From Deferribacteres bacterium (GTDB lineage: Bacteria > Zhuqueibacterota > Zhuqueibacteria > Zhuqueibacterales > Geothermadaptataceae): a stretch of 64,000 bases of DNA. Within the stretch, counting starts at the first letter, position 1. Each line of letters starts with the position of its first letter. Both the position numbers and the translations under genes were made by a program. The stretch is from contig JACKDF010000013.1 of the NCBI GenBank assembly GCA_020633655.1, positions 26,686-90,685 of the forward strand, given 5' to 3'. The notes below the pieces were generated by a model. The model had not been told where the DNA came from, did not search any database, and saw only the letters and a program-made list of their open reading frames with translations. Of the stretch, positions 1-7,985 are shown piece after piece.

Positions 1-1
1 A

Positions 2-313
2 GGCCACTCGCAACCTGAATTTGTAAAAATTGGTGTGGGCAGTGGTGGTGGCACACATGCTGAACAAGCAAAACGAGACATTGAATCATGTGTCGCATGC
101 CATGATCTTGAGGGCAGTGATCCTGCATGTCTACTTTGCCACACGGATCGAACCCCGGGACTTGGGAACGATCCAAAGACACACACAGCACGCTTTATGC
201 ACAACGATAAAGGAAATTTTCACGATAATCCAGATGCTTCCTGTTTCAATTGCCACGTCGATACCAAAGCTGCGGGTGTCGGTTTTTGCGGATACTGTCA
301 TGGAGTAGATTAA
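2..313 (+). CDS. Multiheme c-type cytochrome, C-terminal part (cut by window edge)
   Basis: The reading frame is open to the left edge, so the start lies outside the window. The visible part of about 103 residues carries four heme-binding CxxCH motifs (CVACH, CLLCH, CFNCH, CGYCH) and little other structure, as in small periplasmic multiheme cytochromes or the last module of a larger one. Such proteins carry electrons in the periplasm or across the outer membrane. The next gene, also a multiheme cytochrome, starts one base after the stop, so the two are almost certainly co-transcribed. An internal GTG at position 35 is not a credible start because in-frame coding sequence continues upstream of it. 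Family membership is clear; the exact redox partner cannot be told. Confidence 0.85.
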   Translation, partial: GHSQPEFVKIGVGSGGGTHAEQAKRDIESCVACHDLEGSDPACLLCHTDRTPGLGNDPKTHTARFMHNDKGNFHDNPDASCFNCHVDTKAAGVGFCGYCHGVD

Positions 314-314
314 A

Positions 315-1166
315 ATGTTGAATAAAATGAAATTAGTGCTCATCATCCTGCTTGGATTCCTATTTATTTACGCTTGTACAACGGACAAGGACATTCCTGT
401 TGGTCCAACAAACGTTGAAGTCCATGAGCCAGGGTGGGCAGATAAAACCTCCGACGCTTTCCACGGTGATGCAATTGTAGAGGCCAATTATAACATGCAA
501 TCCTGTCGTCAGTGCCATGGTGCCAATTATGCTGGTGGTCTGGTTGAATCCAGCTGTCTAACCTGCCACAAGCAGCAAGGCGGCCCGGAAGCCTGCAACG
601 CATGCCATGGTGTTTTTGCAGCATCTGCGAGCGAGCTAACAAATATTGCCCCGGAAACAGGGGCGCATGAAGAACATCTGACTTATTTTGGTGATGTTGC
701 TGCAGCTTGTGAAGGCTGTCACAACATTCCCGAAACTTTCGATGCACCCGGTCACATCGATGGAACGGCTGGTGCTGAGGTTGTAATAACTGCGGCACTT
801 GCATCCCTTGCAACCGATTCAGGACAATTCATTCCGTCTCCTGCCTATAACCAGTCGGCGAATACATGCCAAAATACCTATTGCCATGGGAGCTGGAAAG
901 TGCCAAAATCGGCTTCAGCTTGGGACTTCTTTTATACGGCAGAATACATGGAAGGCAATTTTGCTTCACCAGATTGGAATGATGCAAGTAGCGCTGCTTG
1001 CGGCTCATGCCACGGACTTCCTCCAGTTGGGCACATGGAAGTCGAACCGACAAGCTGCGGGAAATGCCACCACAGCGTCGTAGACGAGACAGGAAAAATA
1101 ACAGATCCGACCAAGCATATTAACGGTAAAATAAACGTATTTGGCAATGAATACGATATGTTTTAA
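315..1166 (+). CDS. Multiheme cytochrome c lipoprotein with CxxxxCH/CxxCH motifs
   Basis: The protein has 283 residues and starts with a lipoprotein signal peptide (hydrophobic stretch, then FIYAC with the lipidated cysteine at residue 21), so it should be anchored to a membrane on the periplasmic or outer side. Six CxxCH motifs lie near residues 64, 81, 94, 132, 229 and 248. A seventh, longer motif CQNTYCH (CX4CH) lies near 185. The CX4CH motif followed by GSW is the hallmark of the CxxxxCH/CxxCH cytochrome family first noted in Geobacter, often tied to electron transfer to external or low-solubility acceptors. It follows the partial cytochrome by one base and ends at a good terminator, so it closes an operon whose beginning is outside the window. 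Electron-transfer function is inferred from the motifs; the acceptor is unknown. Confidence 0.88.
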   Translation: MLNKMKLVLIILLGFLFIYACTTDKDIPVGPTNVEVHEPGWADKTSDAFHGDAIVEANYNMQSCRQCHGANYAGGLVESSCLTCHKQQGGPEACNACHGVFAASASELTNIAPETGAHEEHLTYFGDVAAACEGCHNIPETFDAPGHIDGTAGAEVVITAALASLATDSGQFIPSPAYNQSANTCQNTYCHGSWKVPKSASAWDFFYTAEYMEGNFASPDWNDASSAACGSCHGLPPVGHMEVEPTSCGKCHHSVVDETGKITDPTKHINGKINVFGNEYDMF

Positions 1167-1192
1167 GCATGTTTTGACTATTTAAAATTGAG

Positions 1193-1236
1193 AAGGTCGC
1201 TTGTTGAACTTTATAACAATGCGACCTTTTTTTATT
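1193..1236 (+). terminator. Rho-independent terminator of cytochrome operon
   Basis: AAGGTCGC and GCGACCTT form an 8-bp stem followed directly by a run of T. It lies 26 bases after the cytochrome stop codon. Confidence 0.85.
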
Positions 1237-1275
1237 CAAACCCTAATGAGACTTTCGAAAACGGGATAAACCGTA

Positions 1276-1353
1276 CGTTGAACGTGTCGAAACGCCCGGT
1301 TCCACGCTCAAGTTTGGGCACTTCGACAAGCCCACGGTCCGAACTCGCGTGTT
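1276..1353. repeat. Palindromic repeat of the TTCGACAAG type
   Basis: The segment contains GTGTCGAAACG near the left end and ACTTCGACAAGC to the right, forming imperfect inverted arms around CGCCCGG and GTTTGGGC. The CTTCGACAAGC/GCTTGTCGAAG core is a familiar dispersed intergenic repeat in many bacteria. Only one copy is visible here, so the repeat assignment rests on that recognition. Confidence 0.5.
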
Positions 1354-1420
1354 TTTCGACTGTCCAATAGATATGCGGTATCGTAATAGAATTTTCTGAA
1401 GCGGGTTTTAGCCTGTCCAA

Positions 1421-1459
1421 TTCATAAACACCAGGATTGGATGGAGGATATCCCCTGCC
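1421..1459 (+). repeat. Dispersed palindromic repeat, copy A
   Basis: This segment starts with TTCATAAACACCA, continues with ATTGGATGGA and ends with GGATATCCCCTGCC. It matches copy C (43373-43412) at most positions, and copy B (18119-18158) in the opposite orientation. All three are intergenic. The centre is a near-perfect palindrome around GGATATCC. Confidence 0.75.
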
Positions 1460-1987
1460 TATAGTTCATTTTAAAGGTTGTATGAACAAGGTGGGTTAGC
1501 AAATCTATTCACGAAGATTTCAATTTCACTTCATATTCGCTTAATAATAATTTCCTATTTTTCGCCGGTGAAAAATTCACCGCTGACATACTTTGAAAAA
1601 ATATGGATACGTTTCCAATTGCATATTTTCAGCCGAATCATTGAATCAAGAAGCAAAATCAAGTTTTCGTAAAAACCGATGTTTCGGAAGGGGAAATATT
1701 GGCAAGAAATTGTGTGTTTTTGTAAACATTATAAATTCAAAAATATCAAGGTAATTTTATTTCTTGTTTAAGATTATGCAATATATGGGGTTTTTTTCCC
1801 TTGCTTTTTTTGGGGAATCAAAGTAATTTCAGCAACAATTCACCCAGATCGTCATGCTTCTCTAATGTGTGGCGACAAATCGGTTTGCTATTTAAAAAAC
1901 TTGAGGAAAAAGCAAACTTTTTTTGAGGCTGTTGGAGATGCCTCGTAATTAACAGAATCTTCCAAACCCATGAGAGGAGAGTATTGG

Positions 1988-4696
1988 ATGAAAAGTATGA
2001 AAAAGCTCATGATCGTGGTGAGTCTTTTACTCGTACCTGGTTTTGTTTTCGCACAGGGAAACGTTTCCGGTACAGTAACTGATGCACAAAGCGGTGACGG
2101 CTTGCCAGGCGCCAATATTGTTGTTGTTGGGACAACATATGGTGCTGCAGCAGATGCCAATGGCGACTACGAAATCGAAAACGTCCCTGTAGGCTCCTAT
2201 GAACTGCGTGTAAGCTTCATTGGCTATGAAATCGCAACTCAAAACATTTCGGTAAGTGCAGGTGGCACTGCTACTGCGGACTTCGCCCTTGAGCAAATCG
2301 CTCTTATCAGTGAAGGTGTTATGATTTCTGCAAGCCGTGCACGTGAGCGCGAAACACCAGTTGCATTTACTGATGTTAAAAAAGAAATGATCGAAGCCAA
2401 CCTTGGCTCTCGTGATATTCCCCTTGCACTCGATGTAACACCATCTGTTTACGCTACGATGCAGGGTGGCGGTGCTGGTGATGCACGTATTAACGTACGT
2501 GGCTTCAATCAGCGCAACGTTGCAATTATGATCAACGGTGTACCTGTAAATGACATGGAAAATGGTTGGGTATACTGGTCAAACTGGGATGGTGTTGGTG
2601 ATGCTGCAGAATCTATTCAGATTCAGCGTGGCCTCTCCGCTATTAACCTGGCAACCCCATCTATCGGTGGAACGATGAATATCATCACCGATCCTACGGC
2701 TCTGGAACAAAGTGGCAGTTTCAAACAAGAATTTGGTAGTGGTGCTTTTATTAAAAGTACTGGCCAATTTGCCTCCGGTCAAATTAATGACAACTATGCT
2801 TTCAATGGTACACTTGTTCGTAAATTTGGTGACGGCGTTATTGACAAAACATGGACAGATGCATGGGCATATTATGCTGGTGCAACCTACAACATTAATG
2901 ATAACAACCGTCTGGAACTTTATGCAGTTGGTGCTCCTCAGCTTCACGGTCAAAACCTTTATAAGCAAAATATTGGTATCTACAGCGCCAGTTTTGCGAA
3001 AGATTTAGGTGCAGATGAATACGATCCAGCTGCTCTGCTCATTTACCCGGAGCAGGGACGTGAATACAACCAGACATGGGGTGCTGTAAGCTCTTCATAC
3101 AAAGGTATGCAATGGTGGAATGAAGGCGAGCATCAGCGTTACGACCCAAGTTTCATCAACGAACGTGAAAACTTCTTCCACAAACCACAAGTGAACCTGA
3201 ACTGGTTCTCCAAAATTAATGACCAAATGGGCTTGTACTCCATTTTCTACTATTCAGGTGGACATGGTGGCGGCACAGGTACCTATGGCTCGATCAGATG
3301 GGATTATTCCAAAGGTCCTAATGGCGTTTCCCGTCAAGCAGACTGGGATGCAACTATTGCACGTAACAAAACAAGCAGCGATGCCAGTGCATTCGGTGCC
3401 TTACGTAATAGCCGCAACAATCAGTGGACACTTGGCGCTATCTCCAAATTGAACTACAAACTCAATGAATCGACACAACTTATTGCTGGGATTGACTGGC
3501 GTACAGCCGAGATTGAACACTACTATGAGTTACGTGATCTGTTGGGTGCTGGTTATTATGTTGATTATAACAATGAGTTTGATGTTACTGATGCTGATCG
3601 TAGAAAAGGTCTTGGTGACAAAGTTAACTATTTCAATACCAACACAGTTGACTGGCTTGGTGGCTTCCTGCAAGCTGAATACACACAAAATCTGTTCACG
3701 ATTTACGGTACTGCTGGCTATTCCGCAGTGAAGTATTCCTACACCGACCACTTCACAAATGTTGGAGGTAAAGAACTTTATACCGAAGCCGACTGGATTA
3801 AAGCCGCTCAGGTTAAAGGTGGCGCGATGTACCGTGCTACCGAAGATGTTGAAGTTTATGGTAACTTTGGATTCGTAGAAAAAACCCCGATTTTTGACAA
3901 TGTTATCAGTGACTTTGACGGTACAAAATCAGATAATCCTGCCAATGAAAAATTCCAGTCTTACGAAGCTGGTGTGAACCTTCACGCACTCAGCAATCAA
4001 CTGACTTTGAAAACAAGTCTGTACTATACTTCATGGAAAGATCGTGCCAACACACGTCAGGTAACTCTGCTCGATGGTACTGAAAACCTGATCTTCCTCA
4101 GTGGTATGAATCAATTGCACCAGGGTGTTGAAGTTGAAGCCGCATATCAGCCGATCAAAATGTTCCGTCTTGATGCTGTTGCTTCAGTTGGTAACTGGAA
4201 ATATATGGATGACGTCAATGGTCGTTACAAAGAATTTACTGCAACCGGCCAAATTGAAACACCATATACCTACTATGTAAAAGATCTTAGAGTAGGTGAC
4301 CAGCCACAAACCCAAATCGCGATTGCTGCCTCCGTAACTCCGATGAAAGGTTTGAACGCACGTGTCGTTATGAAAAACTACATGGAAAATTACGCTGATT
4401 GGGATCCTTTCAGCAGAACAAGCGAAACAGACCGTGCCGAAAGCTGGAAAGCTCCAAACTACAATGTATTTGATTTCCATGCTTACTACCGCCTGCCAAT
4501 GAAATTCTCGGGCGTTGGTGTACAACTGTTTGCTCATGCTTTCAACATTCTGGATACCGAGTATATTCAGGATGCGGTTGACAACAGCAGTTTCAACGCA
4601 TACACCGACAACGGTAAAACACACTCTGCAGACGATGCTGAAGTCTACTTCGGTATTCCACGTACATATAACGTAGGTCTGCGCCTGAATTTCTAA
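1988..4696 (+). CDS. TonB-dependent outer-membrane receptor
   Basis: The protein of 902 residues has a signal peptide ending FVFAQ, a carboxypeptidase-regulatory-like domain (roughly residues 25-110, with GTVTDAQSG and FIGYE), a TonB plug domain (roughly 115-235, with RGFNQRN, a NGVPVND loop and GGTMNIITDP) and a 22-stranded-type beta barrel to the C-terminus, which ends in an aromatic residue as outer-membrane barrels do. It would import a bound nutrient using proton motive force through TonB/ExbBD, which are not in this window. The start at 1988 is chosen because GAGGAGAG sits 8 bases upstream; an in-frame ATG at 1970 lies within that ribosome binding site. It stands alone between a long upstream gap and a strong terminator. 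The substrate cannot be read from the sequence. Confidence 0.9.
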   Translation: MKSMKKLMIVVSLLLVPGFVFAQGNVSGTVTDAQSGDGLPGANIVVVGTTYGAAADANGDYEIENVPVGSYELRVSFIGYEIATQNISVSAGGTATADFALEQIALISEGVMISASRARERETPVAFTDVKKEMIEANLGSRDIPLALDVTPSVYATMQGGGAGDARINVRGFNQRNVAIMINGVPVNDMENGWVYWSNWDGVGDAAESIQIQRGLSAINLATPSIGGTMNIITDPTALEQSGSFKQEFGSGAFIKSTGQFASGQINDNYAFNGTLVRKFGDGVIDKTWTDAWAYYAGATYNINDNNRLELYAVGAPQLHGQNLYKQNIGIYSASFAKDLGADEYDPAALLIYPEQGREYNQTWGAVSSSYKGMQWWNEGEHQRYDPSFINERENFFHKPQVNLNWFSKINDQMGLYSIFYYSGGHGGGTGTYGSIRWDYSKGPNGVSRQADWDATIARNKTSSDASAFGALRNSRNNQWTLGAISKLNYKLNESTQLIAGIDWRTAEIEHYYELRDLLGAGYYVDYNNEFDVTDADRRKGLGDKVNYFNTNTVDWLGGFLQAEYTQNLFTIYGTAGYSAVKYSYTDHFTNVGGKELYTEADWIKAAQVKGGAMYRATEDVEVYGNFGFVEKTPIFDNVISDFDGTKSDNPANEKFQSYEAGVNLHALSNQLTLKTSLYYTSWKDRANTRQVTLLDGTENLIFLSGMNQLHQGVEVEAAYQPIKMFRLDAVASVGNWKYMDDVNGRYKEFTATGQIETPYTYYVKDLRVGDQPQTQIAIAASVTPMKGLNARVVMKNYMENYADWDPFSRTSETDRAESWKAPNYNVFDFHAYYRLPMKFSGVGVQLFAHAFNILDTEYIQDAVDNSSFNAYTDNGKTHSADDAEVYFGIPRTYNVGLRLNF

Positions 4697-4716
4697 GAAA
4701 TCTTTAATTCACGCAT

Positions 4717-4744
4717 AAAAAAGGCGACTTCGGTCGCCTTTTTT
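4717..4744. terminator. Strong rho-independent terminator (works both ways)
   Basis: An A run, AAGGCGAC, a TTCG tetraloop, GTCGCCTT and a T run form a textbook terminator 20 bases after the TonB receptor. It would also work from the minus strand. Confidence 0.93.
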
Positions 4745-4856
4745 ATTGCTTGTAATCCCACTCAATATGTTTAATTTTGACCGTCAAGAAGATTTCAACT
4801 CCAAAAAGAAGAAAACCAAAAAAGTGATTAAAGCAGGCTTTGAGGCAGGGACCAAA

Positions 4857-6080
4857 ATGAAGAAAAGAACGCTGTGTGCAAATGTTATCCCTCTAATTCT
4901 CATGTGGTTCATTATTCTCGCAGGCTTTTGCTACCCTGCAGAAAAACCATCACTCATTCTCATCTCATTTGATGGGTTCCGCTGGGATTACACTGAACGA
5001 GGTCTGACGCCTAATCTCGATTATATGGCACAAAACGGTGTTAAAGCGCTGTCTTTTGAACCGGCATTTCCTTCTAAAACTTTTCCCAACCACCTCAGTA
5101 TTGTGACCGGCATGTACACGGAAAATCATGGCATTATTTACAATGATATCCATGATCCTTTCACAGATCGTAACTATTCACTTGGAAACAATCCCGAGAA
5201 TCGTGAAAGCCGCTGGTACCTGGGAGAAGCCATATGGGAAACATTGAGGCGACAGGGACTACGCACCGCTTCGTATTTTTGGCCCGGCTCTGAAATCGAG
5301 GAGGAACAGCGGCACCCGGATATTTTTGAGCATTATGTGCACACACGACCTTACGAAGAGCGGATAACGGAAGTATTGCGGTGGCTGCGTTTGCCAGAAA
5401 ATGAGCGACCGGATTTTATCACCCTTTATTTTCATGAAACCGACACATACGGCCATAAGTTTGGACCGGAAAGCCCGGAAGTAGATAGCGCTATCGTTTT
5501 GCTTGATTCGATGCTTGGCAAATTATTTTCTGGATTAAAAAGTCAGAATCAATTGGAAACGGCAAATATCATTGTGCTTGCAGACCATGGAATGACCGCA
5601 CTAGACCGGGATAAAATTATTCGGATTGATGAATTTCTCCAAGGTGAAAAATACGAGACGATGGGTAGTGGCCCCATGATTGGTCTGCGGCCATCGGAAG
5701 AAAAAACAGATCACATTATTGCTTTACTCAAAGCGAACGAGATGCACTACAAAGTCTACAAAAGACAAGATTTTCCGGAGTGGTTTCATTATTCCAACCA
5801 CCCCTTTATTCCGCCAATTATAGCCATCGCTGAAATCGGATGGACTTTAACCACAAGTCCAATCACAAATTTAGGAGGCGGCAACCACGGCTACGATAAC
5901 CATCACACCGATATGCATGGTTTATTTCATGCGATGGGGCCGGCTTTTAAAGTCGGATACAAAACTGGCACGCTGCAAAATATTGATGTTTATCCTTTGT
6001 TGTGCCGTATTTACAATGTTCTACCCAGGCAAAATATCGACGGGAAATTAAATGGAATTGGTTTCATTTTGCAAGATTGA
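4857..6080 (+). CDS. Nucleotide pyrophosphatase/phosphodiesterase, exported
   Basis: The product of 407 residues belongs to the type I phosphodiesterase/nucleotide pyrophosphatase (NPP) family of the alkaline phosphatase superfamily, two-zinc enzymes that cleave phosphodiester or pyrophosphate bonds in nucleotides. Metal and catalytic motifs are present: ISFDGFR (Asp near 39), KTFPNH with nucleophile Thr75, HETDTYGH, LADHGM and GGNHGYDN. An N-terminal hydrophobic segment acts as signal peptide or anchor and places the enzyme in the periplasm. Start 4857 is chosen because GAGGCAGGG precedes it and a signal peptide follows at once; the frame could run back to 4746, but that stretch is lysine-rich and lacks such features. 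It may work in nucleotide scavenging. The actual substrate could also be a phospholipid head group. Confidence 0.88.
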   Translation: MKKRTLCANVIPLILMWFIILAGFCYPAEKPSLILISFDGFRWDYTERGLTPNLDYMAQNGVKALSFEPAFPSKTFPNHLSIVTGMYTENHGIIYNDIHDPFTDRNYSLGNNPENRESRWYLGEAIWETLRRQGLRTASYFWPGSEIEEEQRHPDIFEHYVHTRPYEERITEVLRWLRLPENERPDFITLYFHETDTYGHKFGPESPEVDSAIVLLDSMLGKLFSGLKSQNQLETANIIVLADHGMTALDRDKIIRIDEFLQGEKYETMGSGPMIGLRPSEEKTDHIIALLKANEMHYKVYKRQDFPEWFHYSNHPFIPPIIAIAEIGWTLTTSPITNLGGGNHGYDNHHTDMHGLFHAMGPAFKVGYKTGTLQNIDVYPLLCRIYNVLPRQNIDGKLNGIGFILQD

Positions 6081-6162
6081 ATAATTGTATTCGACCCGGG
6101 AATTGCTTAGGAATGACTATCATTTCTTGAAACTCAGACAAATATAATCGTAAAGGAATCCA

Positions 6163-7305
6163 ATGAGTAATTCACGTTCCTATAAAACTTTATGCGTGCA
6201 CGGTGGGAAGTTTAATGATTCTCTCTCACATGGCTCGGTCACGCCGATTTTTCCGGCAACATCCCATGCCTACCTCGATATGGAAAAAATTACTTATCCC
6301 CGTTATTACAACACGCCGAACCAGGAAGTTTTGGCAGCCAAAATCGCGGCATTAGAGCATGGTGAAGCCGGACTCGTTTTCGCATCGGGTATGGCAGCCA
6401 TCAGTACAACACTCCTCGCCTTGTTGAGGCAAGGAGATCATGCTGTTGTCCAGACAAAACTTTATGGCGGGACGACAACCTTCATCAACAATTGCTTTAA
6501 CGAGTTCGGGATCAGCTTTACAACGACCTCAAGCCTGGAAATAGAAGATTTTAAGGCTTGTTTGCAAGAGAAAACACGGCTCATCTTTATTGAAACACCC
6601 TCCAATCCTTTGTTGCAAATCACCGATATTGCTGCCGTCGCAAAATTAGCAGCCAAACGAGGAATAATTACTGTTATCGACAACACCTTTGCCTCACCTG
6701 TGAACCAGAACCCGTTGGATTTGGGAATCGATATTGTCGTACACAGTGCGACAAAATACCTCGGAGGGCATAGTGATATTTGCGCCGGTGCAGTGATTTC
6801 AAATAAAGATTTCATCAGCAAAATTTTACATCGGGGTAAAAATCTTGGTGGCAGCTTGAATGCGCAAACCTGCTCCCTGCTCGAACGCAGCATTAAAACG
6901 TTGGCTTTGCGCATGGAACAGCACAATCGAAATGCACAAGCTATAGCTGAATTTCTCGATAAGCATGCGAATGTGCAGAAAGTATATTATCCCGGCCTGC
7001 CCTCACACGACGGTTATGAATTAGCGAAAAAACAAATGCGCGGCTTTAGCGGGATGTTATCTTTCGAACTCATACCCTCAATCAATCCTGTGATCATGCA
7101 AAAAAAATTAAAACTCATTAATCCATCCATGAGCCTTGGAGGTGTGGAATCAACAATTTGTTCTCCGACCTTAACTTCCCATTCGACTTTAACACCCCAA
7201 GCGCGGGCAGAACAGGGAATTTCTGATAATTTGTTGCGGCTCTCCGTTGGCGTTGAAGAGACAGAGGATTTAATTCATGATTTAAAGCAGGCATTGGAAA
7301 ATTAA
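6163..7305 (+). CDS. Cys/Met metabolism PLP-dependent enzyme (cystathionine synthase/lyase or methionine gamma-lyase family)
   Basis: The protein of 380 residues has the full-length fold-type I architecture of the Cys/Met metabolism PLP enzymes. The cofactor lysine is Lys198 in SATKYLGGHSD; other landmarks are FASGMAAIS (phosphate cup), the active-site Tyr in TKLYGGT, IETPSNP and the C-terminal SLGGVEST. Members include cystathionine gamma-synthase, cystathionine beta- and gamma-lyase and methionine gamma-lyase, and these are hard to tell apart by motifs. The enzyme is cytoplasmic. A small membrane protein follows 17 bases downstream, probably in the same transcript. No SAM-box or other methionine-responsive leader was found in the 82 bases upstream. 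Confidence 0.9.
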   Translation: MSNSRSYKTLCVHGGKFNDSLSHGSVTPIFPATSHAYLDMEKITYPRYYNTPNQEVLAAKIAALEHGEAGLVFASGMAAISTTLLALLRQGDHAVVQTKLYGGTTTFINNCFNEFGISFTTTSSLEIEDFKACLQEKTRLIFIETPSNPLLQITDIAAVAKLAAKRGIITVIDNTFASPVNQNPLDLGIDIVVHSATKYLGGHSDICAGAVISNKDFISKILHRGKNLGGSLNAQTCSLLERSIKTLALRMEQHNRNAQAIAEFLDKHANVQKVYYPGLPSHDGYELAKKQMRGFSGMLSFELIPSINPVIMQKKLKLINPSMSLGGVESTICSPTLTSHSTLTPQARAEQGISDNLLRLSVGVEETEDLIHDLKQALEN

Positions 7306-7322
7306 TAACGGAAAGGCTCCCA

Positions 7323-7898
7323 ATGAATTCTACAAAAGAAAGTGGTTATTCCTTTGGTATGCTTGCCATTGAGGTTATTTCTATTGTTTTTGGTGTCTTT
7401 CTCGCCTTGGCAGCCAATGAATGGCGCCAACAATACAACGACCAGAAAAAGGCAGAAATTGCTTTTGAAGGCATTAAAAATGAAATGAACAGCAATAAGG
7501 AATTTATTGAAAAGCGCCTGCCATACTACCGCGCCATGCGCGATACAATTAAAATTATCCTTTCACAAAAGGGACGAGATGTCGGTTTTAATGAAGTGGA
7601 GATTCCAGGATTTCATGGTATCAATCCGCCTCTGCTTCGGGATTCAGCTCTTCAAACAGCTATTTCGACGCAAGCATTTGCCAATTTTGACTTTCGATTG
7701 GCGAATAAAATTTCCCTTGTTTATTCATTTCAGGAAAATTATATAAAATGGGTAGATAACTACATGAATGCATTTATTGGGAGTGAATCCCCGAAACTTC
7801 GTAAAGTCTATTCATTGTTCTCTGAAATTGCACAAGTCGGCGAGGAATTAGCAGAAACGTACGGACAGATGGCAGCAATTAATCAATTCCCCCGGTAA
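7323..7898 (+). CDS. Small single-pass membrane protein of unknown function
   Basis: The product of 191 residues has one N-terminal membrane segment (about residues 12-31, AIEVISIVFGVFLALAANEW) followed by a mostly helical, charged soluble part. The pattern of a membrane helix ending in LAANEWR and then a helical domain recurs in uncharacterised proteins of the FCB group, but no function is known to me. Its start has GAAAGG at good spacing and it follows the PLP enzyme by 17 bases, suggesting co-transcription. A hairpin lies just after the stop. Confidence 0.65.
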   Translation: MNSTKESGYSFGMLAIEVISIVFGVFLALAANEWRQQYNDQKKAEIAFEGIKNEMNSNKEFIEKRLPYYRAMRDTIKIILSQKGRDVGFNEVEIPGFHGINPPLLRDSALQTAISTQAFANFDFRLANKISLVYSFQENYIKWVDNYMNAFIGSESPKLRKVYSLFSEIAQVGEELAETYGQMAAINQFPR

Positions 7899-7931
7899 CT
7901 AACCCGGGATTTAGCCTACCAATAGAAGAAA

Positions 7932-7972
7932 GTATGCCAGATCTCGTAAGACGAGGTGGAATTCTGGCATAC
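7932..7972. terminator. Hairpin between convergent genes
   Basis: GTATGCCAG and CTGGCATAC pair perfectly (9 bp), with an inner short stem. It separates the ends of the small membrane protein gene (plus) and the symporter gene (minus), so it may end both transcripts, although there is no long T run. Confidence 0.6.
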
Positions 7973-7985
7973 ACTCTACAAAATT

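Larger units (their letters stand above)
1237..1987. other. Long intergenic region before the TonB receptor
   Basis: About 750 bases without a credible gene; the short open frames here have no coding character. It holds two palindromic repeat elements (1276-1353 and 1421-1459). The right half is AT-rich and should contain the promoter of the TonB receptor, but I could not pick a convincing -35/-10 or -33/-7 pair. Confidence 0.6.

Noticed and set aside
30..346. Other open frames across the first cytochrome fragment on both strands
   Set aside because: They overlap a frame with four CxxCH motifs and have no coding character; they are shadows.
6081..6162. SAM or other methionine-responsive riboswitch before the PLP enzyme
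   Set aside because: The gap is only 82 bases and shows no kink-turn, multi-stem layout or terminator.
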